Positions 29,531-37,610 of a stretch of DNA of 64,000 nucleotides are shown in pieces. The notes beneath the pieces are model-generated. The model did not search any database and was not told where the DNA came from. It saw only the letters and a list, made by a program, of their open reading frames with translations. Source of the DNA: Terribacillus aidingensis. GTDB lineage: Bacteria; Bacillota; Bacilli; Bacillales; Amphibacillaceae. Both the position numbers and the translations under genes were made by a program. The DNA lies in assembly GCF_900215625.1 (NCBI RefSeq), contig NZ_OBEK01000001.1:372001-436000 (forward strand), read 5' to 3'. Position 1 is the first letter of the stretch, and the number at the start of each line of letters is the position of its first letter.

Positions 29531-29857
29531 TTATGCTGCCATTGTACGGCAAGCATCTGCACAAGCAAAGCACGCATCCGCGCAATCTTGGCAATGTTTT
29601 GCTTCATGCTGGCGGCAGATTTCGCCGCAAGCTTGGCATACTTCTGCACAAAGGGTGCACACTTGCTCGGCAAATGGACTGTTTCGCTGCATTGATTGAA
29701 CAGCAAACGCACACATATCCGCACACTCTCGGTCCATCCGAATGCAATCTGCCATCATTTTAACGTTATCTTCCAGTAAGCACGCATCATAGCAGCTATT
29801 ACAGGCTTCCAAGCATTCGAAACAGGCTTGGATACACTTCTCATAGTTAGGGTTCAT
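29531..29857 (-). CDS. Four-helix-bundle copper-storage protein (Csp3/YhjQ-like)
   Basis: 108 residues with about 18 Cys, arranged mostly as C-x3-C and C-x2-C along amphipathic helices (for example CIQACFECLEACNSCYDAC, CTLCAEVCQACGEIC, CQDCADACFACADAC). This is the pattern of the cytosolic Csp3 copper-storage family, of which Bacillus YhjQ is a member; the Cys residues line the bundle core and bind many Cu(I). No signal peptide, consistent with a cytosolic Csp. ATG 29857 follows GAGGAGG; a longer frame upstream is not needed. It neighbours coat-like genes. Confidence 0.85.
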   Translation of the reverse strand: MNPNYEKCIQACFECLEACNSCYDACLLEDNVKMMADCIRMDRECADMCAFAVQSMQRNSPFAEQVCTLCAEVCQACGEICRQHEAKHCQDCADACFACADACRTMAA

Positions 29858-29933
29858 TATGGTACCTCCTCTGTTATTACGGTTCCTGTTTACCCTGCCT
29901 GAATCGCTTCCTAACATGAAAAAGTATGTAGAA

Positions 29934-29958
29934 AACGGCATCTTATACAGATGCCGTT
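29934..29958 (-). terminator. Terminator after the Cys-rich small gene
   Basis: On the minus strand AACGGCATC / GATGCCGTT with a 7-nt loop then TTTC. It separates the 29968 gene from the copper-storage gene. Confidence 0.65.
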
Positions 29959-29967
29959 AGCTATTTA

Positions 29968-30156
29968 TTAATATGGGAATGGCGGGGAAGGAGGTGTCAG
30001 GAATGACGCTCCCCATCGTGTGCCGCCTTCGCACTTGTGATCGCATTTCTCCTCACACTCACACTCGTGTTCCTCTTCTTTTTCGCAGCATTCTTCTTTC
30101 TTGCATATATATTTGCGTCTAGGCTTTTGATTGCAGTCTGGCCAGTAGTAACCCAT
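29968..30156 (-). CDS. Small Cys/Glu/Lys-rich protein, possible spore-coat component
   Basis: 62 residues starting MGYYWPDCNQKPRRKYICKK. The centre is a dense mix of Cys, Glu, His and Lys (ECCEKEEEHECECEEKCDHK), and the tail is aromatic and Pro-rich (TPPSPPFPY). There is no membrane segment. Such compositions are common in spore-coat crust and metal-binding proteins, but I know no named family. ATG 30156 follows GAGGTGGTGAACTAC. A CATATTATA at 30187-30179 upstream fits a mother-cell sigma -10. Confidence 0.6.
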   Translation of the reverse strand: MGYYWPDCNQKPRRKYICKKEECCEKEEEHECECEEKCDHKCEGGTRWGASFLTPPSPPFPY

Positions 30157-30178
30157 GTAGTTCACCACCTCTCTTCCA

Positions 30179-30187
30179 TATAATATG
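30179..30187 (-). promoter_or_regulatory. SigK/SigE-like -10 element
   Basis: On the minus strand CATATTATA matches the SigK -10 consensus CATANNNTA. It lies 23 nt before the start of the Cys-rich gene. The -35 region has no clear match. Confidence 0.3.
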
Positions 30188-30256
30188 AAAATATCGGCAT
30201 AACAGACAGGGCTATTAGAAAAGAGGACAAGCAAAAATTGCTCATTCTCTTAAAAA

Positions 30257-30688
30257 TTACTCGGCAAACGCAATTCCGTTCAAGCTTTCTGGACCTACCC
30301 GAACAGTACCAAGTAAGTTTGACGATACGAAAGCTGTATACGTCAGTTGTCCGCTTGGTGGTGCAGGTACGTTGTAATCTGATCCGACGAAAGAAAAGGA
30401 TTGGGGACCGAGAATTTCCAAATCTAAGTTGGAAGTAGCTGAGAAAACAACTGGATCTGTAGGAGCTGTGCCTCGAACAATTGTAACTGTAATACTAGTC
30501 AGTGCAGGAAGCAAGGGAAGCTGCAGCGTAATGATACCACTCAGTTGCACTCGGATTGGCGTTGTTGCTTCTGTTACTACTAAACCGATTTGGCCAAACA
30601 AAACTGGTGTACCAACTAAAATCGGTGAGGCAATGGAACCTGCCGTACTAGCATTCTGGGATGTTCTTGCATCAAGAAGTATAGTCAT
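30257..30688 (-). CDS. Beta-rich surface protein, possible exosporium/coat jelly-roll domain
   Basis: 143 residues, Thr/Val/Ser-rich, with no Cys and alternating hydrophobic strands (for example SITVTIVRGTAPTDPVVFSA and LTYTAFVSSNLLGTVRVGPE). This looks like the C-terminal trimeric jelly-roll domain of BclA-type exosporium glycoproteins, without a collagen-like region. No signal peptide is present, as expected for a protein laid down from the mother cell. ATG 30688 follows GGAGGA by 7 nt. CATACAATA upstream on the minus strand is a good mother-cell sigma -10. Family assignment is inference. Confidence 0.55.
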   Translation of the reverse strand: MTILLDARTSQNASTAGSIASPILVGTPVLFGQIGLVVTEATTPIRVQLSGIITLQLPLLPALTSITVTIVRGTAPTDPVVFSATSNLDLEILGPQSFSFVGSDYNVPAPPSGQLTYTAFVSSNLLGTVRVGPESLNGIAFAE

Positions 30689-30720
30689 GATAAAGTCCTC
30701 CTCTCTTAATGAAGATATCA

Positions 30721-30729
30721 TATTGTATG
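30721..30729 (-). promoter_or_regulatory. SigE/SigK-like -10 element for the 30257 gene
   Basis: Minus-strand CATACAATA fits both the SigE -10 (CATACAMT) and SigK -10 (CATANNNTA) exactly. It is 33 nt before the start codon. No convincing -35 was found at 14-17 nt. Confidence 0.35.
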
Positions 30730-30788
30730 ATTCGTGCTTCATTGTGAAAGGGACAGCCAACCCATGGCAGATGAATCTATTTTCATGT

Positions 30789-32015
30789 TCAATCTGGTAG
30801 CCCGAGTGCTTTCTTGTATAAACTGAAGGTATTGTTTCCCATGTTTATTAGCGACCATTGCTGTTCAGCCCATTGTTTTGCTTGATTGCCCAGCTGCTGG
30901 CGGAACGGGGCATCCTGAAGCAAGCGAGCCAGCTGCTGTGCCAGACTTTCTGGATTAGCTGTCTCTGTGAGCAATCCTGTTAGACCCTCTTGCACCATTT
31001 CGGGTAAGCCGCCAGCATCGCTTACTACAACAGGAAGACCGCTGAGCTGTGCTTCGATGACAGAATACGGCTGTGTATCCTGCAGACTTGGCGATACAAA
31101 GATATCAGCAGTATCGAGGAAGCCTTTTACGTTCGGTACGGAACCAAAGAGTTTAATGTTTTCTGTAAGGTCTGCATTTTTTATTTGATTTTTAATAGCC
31201 TTCACGCCATCTCCAGTGCCAAGAATCCAGCATTCCCAATCTGTAGAAATTGTTTTTAGCTGGCGCAAAGCCTCTACGAGAATGTGCACACCTTTCACTT
31301 GGACGATTCTTCCTGCAAATAAAATAACCGGCTTCTTTTTAGCTGGTATAAGTTCTAATTGCTGTGGACTATTGCGAAAGGCTTCTATATCTATTCCATA
31401 AGGAAAATGGTCAAATCTTGCTTCCGGAATACTGTGCTGTTCTATAAGATTTACTTTTGTGATAGTAGCTGGTGTGTGGATTAACTCACTAACATGACAG
31501 CCTATATGTTCCAAGTGCAAGTTGTATTGGTATTCGAAACTCTCATAAAGTTCTTCTGTTGTTATATCGGGGTGGCGCCCTTGGATTGATAATGCTATTT
31601 CCTTTGAAAGATAGCCGTGGATACTTGTTACTATAGGAATGTGAGCAGGCTTAATCCGGTCGATAGCCGCTGCTGCAATTACATCCTGCGCATGGATGAT
31701 ATCGTATTTAGATAGATCTAGTGCGAGTCCGGTTAGTTCTAAGGTGTATTTTAAGACCTCTGTTAAATAAATGGAGGTAAAGGGTTCCAGCTTCGGGAAG
31801 GTAACTTGCATTTCTTCTTCAATAAAAGGTTCTACGTCTGATACTTGAAAAGGAGCTTTCTGTCCAAGTATTCGATACTCGGTCAGCGATTCATTCTGCG
31901 CTAAGATATCTACTTCATGGCCTGTTCTTGTCAATTCATTACGTAGATTGCTTACAACTGTCCACAACCCTCCAACATACGGGAGTGGATAGTAGGAAAC
32001 GATTAAGATTTTCAT
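30789..32015 (-). CDS. Glycosyltransferase family 4
   Basis: 408 residues with the GT-B fold. The N-terminal lobe opens MKILIVSYYPLPYVGGLWTV. The C-terminal GT4 lobe has LFAGRIVQVKGVHILVEAL, the donor-binding EX7E region PYSVIEAQLSGLPVVVSDAGG and LPEMVQEG. Acceptor and sugar are unknown. It is a paralogue of the GT at 37685-38896: both share the opening, the 'YDIIH.HDVI' segment and the C-terminal motif. It is the third gene after a GT2 and a 35-residue ORF, separated by 14 nt from the latter, with AGGAGG at a proper distance. Confidence 0.88.
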   Translation of the reverse strand: MKILIVSYYPLPYVGGLWTVVSNLRNELTRTGHEVDILAQNESLTEYRILGQKAPFQVSDVEPFIEEEMQVTFPKLEPFTSIYLTEVLKYTLELTGLALDLSKYDIIHAQDVIAAAAIDRIKPAHIPIVTSIHGYLSKEIALSIQGRHPDITTEELYESFEYQYNLHLEHIGCHVSELIHTPATITKVNLIEQHSIPEARFDHFPYGIDIEAFRNSPQQLELIPAKKKPVILFAGRIVQVKGVHILVEALRQLKTISTDWECWILGTGDGVKAIKNQIKNADLTENIKLFGSVPNVKGFLDTADIFVSPSLQDTQPYSVIEAQLSGLPVVVSDAGGLPEMVQEGLTGLLTETANPESLAQQLARLLQDAPFRQQLGNQAKQWAEQQWSLINMGNNTFSLYKKALGLPD

Positions 32016-32029
32016 TTACACCAGGCCTC

Positions 32030-32137
32030 CTAGTTTGTTTTGCCGTATCGTGTCATAAACGGAAGGAGGCGTTTATCTGGTATCTGATAGCCAGCAGGTG
32101 CGCGCTTAATTAATGATGCTATCTGCTTCTTTTTCAT
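32030..32137 (-). CDS. Small basic 35-residue protein between two glycosyltransferases
   Basis: ATG at 32137 is preceded by GAAGGAG and opens MKKKQIASLIKRAPAGYQIP. The 35-residue product has nine Lys/Arg and only one acidic residue, and ends MTRYGKTN. It lies in the 138-nt gap between the GT2 gene (stop at 32154) and the GT4 gene (start at 32015), with its stop 14 nt before the GT4 ATG. I do not recognise a family. The RBS and tight packing make translation likely. Confidence 0.5.
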   Translation of the reverse strand: MKKKQIASLIKRAPAGYQIPDKRLLPFMTRYGKTN

Positions 32138-32153
32138 AAGATAAACTCCTTCT

Positions 32154-32885
32154 TTAATAGAATGTAGGGTGGTTTTGCAAGTATTCTTCTAAAATCGGAC
32201 GATAGTGTGTTTCAATTGTGTTCATTTCGTGAATGATTTGCGGCTGAAATCTAGACGTTCCAGACCCCTCATGTGAACGGAAGTGGATGAGTGGCTGGTC
32301 AATGTAATGCATGCGAAAACCGCTCAGCAGGATTCTGAACCACAAATCATAATCATGTGTATATAAAAATCCTGGGTTGAAGGCTCCGGTTGTATCTAAG
32401 ACATCTTTACGGATTACAATAGTGCACCCGTTGACGGGATTTACTGTCAGGAAAGTTTCATAAACTTCTCTTAAATTATTCGTAGGAGAAAAGCGTTTGC
32501 CGCACCAAGGAATGAAAACTTCATTATCTTTATCCATCAGATGATAGTTGGAAAAGCTGACTGGCGCATTATTGGCTAGCATATAGTCCATTTGCACTTG
32601 AATCTTATGCGGTAAAAACATATCGTCAGAGCTTAGCCACGCTATATATTCCCCGGTGCTATGCTGAATACCGTAGTTAAGGGCAGTGGCTGTGCCGCCA
32701 TTTTCTTTTCGTATATAAGTGATTTGCTCCATATAAGGCTGAATTTTATCAACCTCTTCCGTAGACCCATCGTCTACTACAATTACTTCTGTATTCGGGT
32801 ACGTTTGATCCAAAGCACTTTGAATGGCGATAGGAACATATTTATCATTGTAAAAAGGGATAATAATCGTTACTTTCGGCAGCAT
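32154..32885 (-). CDS. Glycosyltransferase family 2
   Basis: 243 residues, GT-A fold, no membrane helix. The nucleotide-binding start is VTIIIPFYNDKYVPIAIQSA with VVDDGS, the metal site is the WLSSDDMFLP motif, and a later LYTHDYDLWFRILLSG contributes the catalytic base region. A typical single-domain GT2 adding one sugar. It begins the leftward transcription unit with the 35-residue ORF and a GT4. AGGAGG precedes ATG 32885. It is divergent from the GT4 at 32972. Confidence 0.88.
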   Translation of the reverse strand: MLPKVTIIIPFYNDKYVPIAIQSALDQTYPNTEVIVVDDGSTEEVDKIQPYMEQITYIRKENGGTATALNYGIQHSTGEYIAWLSSDDMFLPHKIQVQMDYMLANNAPVSFSNYHLMDKDNEVFIPWCGKRFSPTNNLREVYETFLTVNPVNGCTIVIRKDVLDTTGAFNPGFLYTHDYDLWFRILLSGFRMHYIDQPLIHFRSHEGSGTSRFQPQIIHEMNTIETHYRPILEEYLQNHPTFY

Positions 32886-32971
32886 TGCTGCGTCCTCCTA
32901 AATATCATATTTTTTCTGCCTCCAGCATAAGCATGAAATGGATATTGTACGCCTAGTAAAGGAGGCAGAAC

Positions 32972-34060
32972 ATGAAGGTGTTATTTGTATTTTACGTTCC
33001 GAGCGGTGGCGTAGAGACACTTAATCGGCAGAGAAGAGCTGCGCTGGAATTGGAAGGCATCTCTGCTCACTTTTTGTATTATGAAAAACGTCGTGAACTC
33101 GTAAATGACCACGGAGCACCGGTGTATATAACGAACGAAGATGCAGACATCAAGCAGATTTTCGATGCCAATAATTTTGATGCGGCAGTTGTTACATCCG
33201 ATTTCTTGAGCTTTGCCCGTTTTCGAAGGCTAGGGTTTACAGGCAAGCTTATTTTGGAATCACAAGGTTTTGGACCAAAAGAAGTTGCTTATTCGCAACT
33301 CGAACTGGCAGTGCCGCTTGTTAACAATTATGCCAACGGTTTGCTGCACCCAATGACAGAACATATTGCAGCTATTTACCGGCATTTTTATCCGACGACA
33401 CCGACGTTTGGGTTTGATATATGCTTCGATACAGACAGCTTTGCGTACATGGCTGGTACAGCTGCAGAAAACCCAATTATCGCTTGGGTGGGCAGATTAG
33501 AAGATAATAAAAACTGGCGGGAGTTTCTCCAGATCGCTCATAAAATGCTGACTGAATATCGCCAGGATTTGCAGTTTTATATGTTCCATGATCCGTCGCT
33601 GGCGGCACAAAGTGAGAATGACGCCTTTGAACAAATGCTGGACAGTTTGCAGCTGCGTGCACATGTGTCAATTTTTCCGGATGTCCCGCATACCGATATG
33701 CCGTATTACTTCTCCTTAATAGGTGATTCGGGCGGCTTCTTATTATCAACATCCAAGGTAGAAAGCGCAGGGTATGCAGTTATAGAAGCCATCAGCTGCA
33801 GCTGCCCAGTACTAACGACAGATTCAGATGGCGTTCGCCGTGCAGTGATTCATAATCAAACTGGGAAATATTACGATATAGGTGATCCAGATTCAGCGCT
33901 TCGAGAAGCGAAAGAATTAATAGTCAATATAGATCAGCGCACTTATATTCGCGAGAACGGCCTTCGGCATGTGAAGGAAAGGTTTAGTTATCGTTCTTAC
34001 GCGAGCTCGTTTAAGCAAATGCTGCTGGACTTAGGTATTCAGGATACGAGTAACGGATAA
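32972..34060 (+). CDS. Glycosyltransferase family 4
   Basis: 362 residues, GT-B fold. The C-terminal lobe shows IIAWVGRLEDNKNWREFL, and the EX7E-type donor site is ESAGYAVIEAISCSCPVL. The N-terminal lobe begins MKVLFVFYVPSGGVETLNRQ, a substrate-binding Gly-rich loop. The 3' end overlaps the convergent sugar-nucleotide reductase gene by 22 nt, so no terminator can lie between them. AAAGGAGG lies 9 nt before ATG 32972. Sugar specificity unknown. Confidence 0.87.
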   Translation: MKVLFVFYVPSGGVETLNRQRRAALELEGISAHFLYYEKRRELVNDHGAPVYITNEDADIKQIFDANNFDAAVVTSDFLSFARFRRLGFTGKLILESQGFGPKEVAYSQLELAVPLVNNYANGLLHPMTEHIAAIYRHFYPTTPTFGFDICFDTDSFAYMAGTAAENPIIAWVGRLEDNKNWREFLQIAHKMLTEYRQDLQFYMFHDPSLAAQSENDAFEQMLDSLQLRAHVSIFPDVPHTDMPYYFSLIGDSGGFLLSTSKVESAGYAVIEAISCSCPVLTTDSDGVRRAVIHNQTGKYYDIGDPDSALREAKELIVNIDQRTYIRENGLRHVKERFSYRSYASSFKQMLLDLGIQDTSNG

Positions 34061-34872
34061 ATTTGCTTTTGTTCCTCCAGCATCTCACGAAAGCTTGGCA
34101 CAGCATATGCAGGTGATTTTCTTGTGTTTACAATGGTTCGATCCAAGACATGAGCGGCGTCCGGGATAATCTGGATGTCGTTTTTTTGATAGACCTCTTT
34201 GAAAAGCTGCAAGAGGTCGTGTTTGCTTATTTTATTATCAGGACAAAGGTGGAATAACCCGCTCGTTTGCTGCTGAATGAAAAAGTCGGTTGCTTTCGCC
34301 AATTCAAGTGTTGTGACGCCATTCCAATAAACTTTCTCAAACCCTTTAATCTGTCCGCTTTGATTCATAAACCAATGAAACAGTCCGATACCGTCTTTCT
34401 TAAGCTCAGGTCCGATAATGGAAGTTCGAATAGTTAGATGCGGTGCTGCTGTAACCTCACCAAGCTGCTTAGATTGTGCATAAACGGAATCTCCATCGCG
34501 GAAGTCTGTTTCTTTGTATTTCCCAGTTGTACCTGAGAAAACACAGTCGGTGCTGATCTGAATCAAGCGGCCTTGTTTTCTATCCATAAAAGCAGCAAGC
34601 TGATGAGGCAGCAGGCTGTTTACTCGGAAAGCTAAAAGCGGGTTTTTCTCTGCAGCCTCATTCAAGATCCCGGTACAGTTAACAACAATCGCTGGTTCTA
34701 ATGAATTAATCAGCTGTTCCACTGCAAGCGTATCAACTGCATCCAAGTAAATACTATTCTTATCCGTTCGATCGCGGGAAGTATAATACACATCGTAATC
34801 CGGCTTCTTGCGCAGGTAACTGTACATTACATGCCCCGCCATTCCCTTTCCGCCGAGGATAAGTATCTTCAT
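34039..34872 (-). CDS. dTDP-4-dehydrorhamnose reductase-like SDR (sugar-nucleotide reductase)
   Basis: 277 residues of the RmlD branch. The NAD(P) loop is LILGGKGMAGHVMY, the substrate-loop LIQISTDCVFSG carries the catalytic Thr/Ser region, and YAQSKQLGE is the Tyr-x3-Lys pair. It reduces a 4-keto sugar nucleotide. Together with the capD-like and wecB-like genes it matches a UDP-6-deoxy-L-HexNAc pathway. Unlike Cap5F of the L-FucNAc pathway it stops before any C-terminal cupin domain, which favours an L-RhaNAc/L-QuiNAc-type product (inference). It abuts the capD-like gene with a 1-nt overlap. Confidence 0.85.
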   Translation of the reverse strand: MKILILGGKGMAGHVMYSYLRKKPDYDVYYTSRDRTDKNSIYLDAVDTLAVEQLINSLEPAIVVNCTGILNEAAEKNPLLAFRVNSLLPHQLAAFMDRKQGRLIQISTDCVFSGTTGKYKETDFRDGDSVYAQSKQLGEVTAAPHLTIRTSIIGPELKKDGIGLFHWFMNQSGQIKGFEKVYWNGVTTLELAKATDFFIQQQTSGLFHLCPDNKISKHDLLQLFKEVYQKNDIQIIPDAAHVLDRTIVNTRKSPAYAVPSFREMLEEQKQIYPLLVS

Positions 34873-35858
34873 TAAATAAAACCACCTTTTGCAAGCATGC
34901 TTTGGATTTCCTTAAGTGAAAGCAGGTTCTGGCTGGAATTGTAATCGGTAATCTCCACTTTTTTATAGCCTTTATATTGGTTTTTAATGGCTTCTGTTTT
35001 AATATCTGGCAGGATAACGAAGTAGCGATCATCATACACAATGGCGGAGTTGCTTTCATTAATCGTTAATAACAACTCATGAATTTTCTCGCCAGGACGG
35101 ATGCCTAATGTTTCAAACTCAATATCCTTTGTGCCGGAGGCTTCCATCAGTACCTTTGCAAGATCTGTTATTTTGATGGCCGGCATCTTCATGATGAAGA
35201 TTTCCCCGCCGACAGCTTCAAAGGTTGCTTTAAATACAAGTTTGATAGCGTCCTCTACAGTTAAGAAGAAACGGGTCATTTCTGGATCTGTGATACCGAT
35301 TTTTCCATTTTGGCGAATCGCTTTCTTGAAGACATGAATGACACTCCCGTTTGTTCCAAGTACATTACCGCCGCGGATACATACGAATGTTGTGTTTGCA
35401 TGTAGTGTATTCGCGTGTGTAATCAGCCTTTCTCCCATTGCTTTGGAAAGACCATAGAAGTTAGCAGGATCGGATGCTTTGTCAGTCGAGATGTAAATGA
35501 CTTTATCGATTTTATGGTGGATGGCTGCATCTATGACATGCTGTGTTCCTAATACATTGGTTTTGAGCGCTTCCAGCGGCTGATCTTCACAAACTGGTAC
35601 GTGTTTAAGTGCTGCAAGATGGAATAAATAATCCACGCCTTCAGTTGCTTCGATTAATGCTTCGCGGTCGCGGATATCGCCGATTTTAAAGTGCAGCTTC
35701 GGATTGTTGTCAAACTCTTGCTTCATTGTAAACTGATGGGATTCATTACGGGAGAAGATACGTATCTCTTTCGGGCGGTGAAGCAGCAGCTGTTTAACAA
35801 GCTCATATCCCCACGAGCCAGTTCCTCCAGTAATAAAAATTGTTTTATCTTTAAACAA
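34872..35858 (-). CDS. UDP-GlcNAc 4,6-dehydratase/5-epimerase (CapD/FnlA/PseB-like)
   Basis: 328 residues, extended SDR. The NAD loop is IFITGGTGSWGYELV, the THAALKHVP motif follows (LFHLAALKHVPVCEDQP), and YGLSKAMGE is the catalytic pair. The central Asp/Lys region (STDKASDPANFYG) fits UDP-HexNAc 4,6-dehydratases without N-terminal membrane helices. It converts UDP-GlcNAc to a 4-keto-6-deoxy-L sugar, the first step for L-FucNAc, L-RhaNAc or related sugars. Middle gene of three; it overlaps wecB by 8 nt. Confidence 0.88.
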   Translation of the reverse strand: MFKDKTIFITGGTGSWGYELVKQLLLHRPKEIRIFSRNESHQFTMKQEFDNNPKLHFKIGDIRDREALIEATEGVDYLFHLAALKHVPVCEDQPLEALKTNVLGTQHVIDAAIHHKIDKVIYISTDKASDPANFYGLSKAMGERLITHANTLHANTTFVCIRGGNVLGTNGSVIHVFKKAIRQNGKIGITDPEMTRFFLTVEDAIKLVFKATFEAVGGEIFIMKMPAIKITDLAKVLMEASGTKDIEFETLGIRPGEKIHELLLTINESNSAIVYDDRYFVILPDIKTEAIKNQYKGYKKVEITDYNSSQNLLSLKEIQSMLAKGGFI

Positions 35859-36942
35859 TCTCCAAACCTCCTAAAATAATTTTGGTGACCTTATCCGATA
35901 CATTTGGGTCAGTATATCCTTTTGGAAACTCCCAATCTTTCGCGGCAGCGGCCATAATGATGGCGGACCGTTCAATCGCAGCGGCGTCAATGCCAGAGAC
36001 GATATTGCTGCCGCAAGCAACAGTTTCAGGACGTTCCGTCGTTTTGCGTACTGTGACTGTTGGGACGTGGAACAGGCAGCATTCTTCTTGTACCGTTCCG
36101 CTGTCGGTCATTGCCAACAGTGCATGTTTTTCGAGTGTGACAAAATCAAAAAAACCAAACGGCTGGTGGAATTCAACAAGCGGACTCAATGTCACATCTT
36201 TTAACTGACTGATTTTTGATTGGGTCCGTGGATGGATGCTGCAAATCATGCGCTTATTTAGTTTCTCAGCAGCAGCACTTAACCCATTGATAATCGTCCG
36301 CAGTTTATCTGGATGATCTACGTTTTCTGCCCGGTGTATGGTTGTCAGCAAGTAGGATTGTTTCTTCAGCTTGAGTTCTTTTAGAATCCGGCTTTTTTGG
36401 ATACTGGCTGTGTATTGCTCGAGCACTTCATAGATTGGATTTCCTGATACGACGATGCGATTTGCCGGAAGACCTTCGCGCAGCAAATTTTCTCTGCTGC
36501 CCGGTGTGTAAGGCAGGTTGAGACTGGAGATTGCATCGATGACACGTCTGTTCTTCTCCTCTGGTACTTCCAAATCAAAACAACGGTTGCCTGCTTCCAT
36601 ATGGACAACAGGTATGTGCATCCGTTCTGCGAGTATAGCGCTAAGAGCGCTGTTGGTGTCTCCTAGCACAAGTACTTTATCCGGTACCTCCTTTTCCAGA
36701 ATGACTTCCAGCTCCTTATACATCGTTGCCAGCTGTTCGCCTAATGTCTGCTGACTTTGTGACAAGATGTAATCAGGCTTTCGGATGTGCATTTCATCAA
36801 AAAATACATCACTTAAATTGGAGGTATAGTTTTGACCGGTGTGAACAAGTACGTGCGATTCTGCCAGCAAATCTAGTTTTTTGATTATGATAGATAGCCG
36901 GATAATTTCAGGGCGCGTTCCTAAGACAGTTAAAACCTTCAC
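35851..36942 (-). CDS. wecB: Non-hydrolysing UDP-HexNAc 2-epimerase (WecB family)
   Basis: 363 residues. The family opening VLTVLGTRPEIIRLS, the HTGQNYT segment, the HMEAGNRCFD active-site region and the C-terminal LAMTDSGTVQEECCLF are all present. The family epimerises C2 of UDP-HexNAc. In this three-gene context it is most like FnlC/Cap5G/WbvD, acting last on a 6-deoxy-L-HexNAc nucleotide, rather than making ManNAc. First gene of the leftward trio; the RBS is AAAGGAGG. CATATACTA on the minus strand at 36998-36990 could be a mother-cell sigma -10. Confidence 0.88.
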   Translation of the reverse strand: MKVLTVLGTRPEIIRLSIIIKKLDLLAESHVLVHTGQNYTSNLSDVFFDEMHIRKPDYILSQSQQTLGEQLATMYKELEVILEKEVPDKVLVLGDTNSALSAILAERMHIPVVHMEAGNRCFDLEVPEEKNRRVIDAISSLNLPYTPGSRENLLREGLPANRIVVSGNPIYEVLEQYTASIQKSRILKELKLKKQSYLLTTIHRAENVDHPDKLRTIINGLSAAAEKLNKRMICSIHPRTQSKISQLKDVTLSPLVEFHQPFGFFDFVTLEKHALLAMTDSGTVQEECCLFHVPTVTVRKTTERPETVACGSNIVSGIDAAAIERSAIIMAAAAKDWEFPKGYTDPNVSDKVTKIILGGLEIV

Positions 36943-37109
36943 AAGTAACCTCCTTTAAAACCGCTATCCACAAGCGTATTTTCGTTGATTAGTATATGGA
37001 TAGATTTAGAAAGGGATTGGATAGATACACAGGGCTGACGTTTTTTTTCTTGCTAGGAATAACAATGGCGCAGGATGTTCATATACTGGCTGTGGAAAGG
37101 ATGATAAAA

Positions 37110-37568
37110 GTGCCGAATAAAATACCTACGCGATTATATGGCAGAAGAGCAATGGGTCCTTCCGCAGGTGGAACCATCTGGGGAGGAGCGTTTTCACCTA
37201 CGAGAGGCTTTCCTGCAACACTTTCTTCCGCAGTTCCGCAAGCAGCAGAACAAGCAGAAGAGGTTCCATCACTTGAAGTTGCATCTCCAATCACGGACAG
37301 TGTAATTGTTCCAGAGCAACTCACGCCACCGCCCGTCGAGACAGTGGACACACCTGTGGAAAGCACAGCACTTGGGGAGGTAACTGTAACAGAACCACAG
37401 GGAGCAGCTGCACCAAATTTCGTGCCAGCAACTCCTGTGCCATACCAGCCAGAACAGATAAACGGATTTAAAACGGAGCAGAACGCGGACGGAACTAGGT
37501 CAATTTTTATTAACAACAGCCGGATTACCATACCCGATCTGGACATTTTAGCTGCCATTCCTGATTGA
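37110..37568 (+). CDS. Pro/Ala/Thr-rich low-complexity protein
   Basis: About 152 residues from GTG 37110 (AAAGG lies 9 nt before it); ATGs at 37101 and 36996 are in frame alternatives. The N-terminus is basic (PNKIPTRLYGRRAMGPSAGG). The middle is an Ala/Pro/Glu/Thr/Val-rich disordered stretch with no Cys. The C-terminal 35 residues look folded (GFKTEQNADGTRSIFINNSR). No membrane span or signal peptide. I know no family. It lies between sugar-nucleotide and glycosyltransferase genes, so a glycosylated surface or spore protein is possible but only inferred. Confidence 0.5.
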   Translation: MPNKIPTRLYGRRAMGPSAGGTIWGGAFSPTRGFPATLSSAVPQAAEQAEEVPSLEVASPITDSVIVPEQLTPPPVETVDTPVESTALGEVTVTEPQGAAAPNFVPATPVPYQPEQINGFKTEQNADGTRSIFINNSRITIPDLDILAAIPD

Positions 37569-37572
37569 TTGT

Positions 37573-37601
37573 GCTTCCTGCTGAGGCAGGAAGCCTTTTT
37601 T
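37573..37601 (+). terminator. Terminator after the Pro-rich gene
   Basis: GCTTCCTGC / GCAGGAAGC stem, 4-nt loop, then CTTTTTT. Confidence 0.85.
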
Positions 37602-37610
37602 GTGCCAGGC

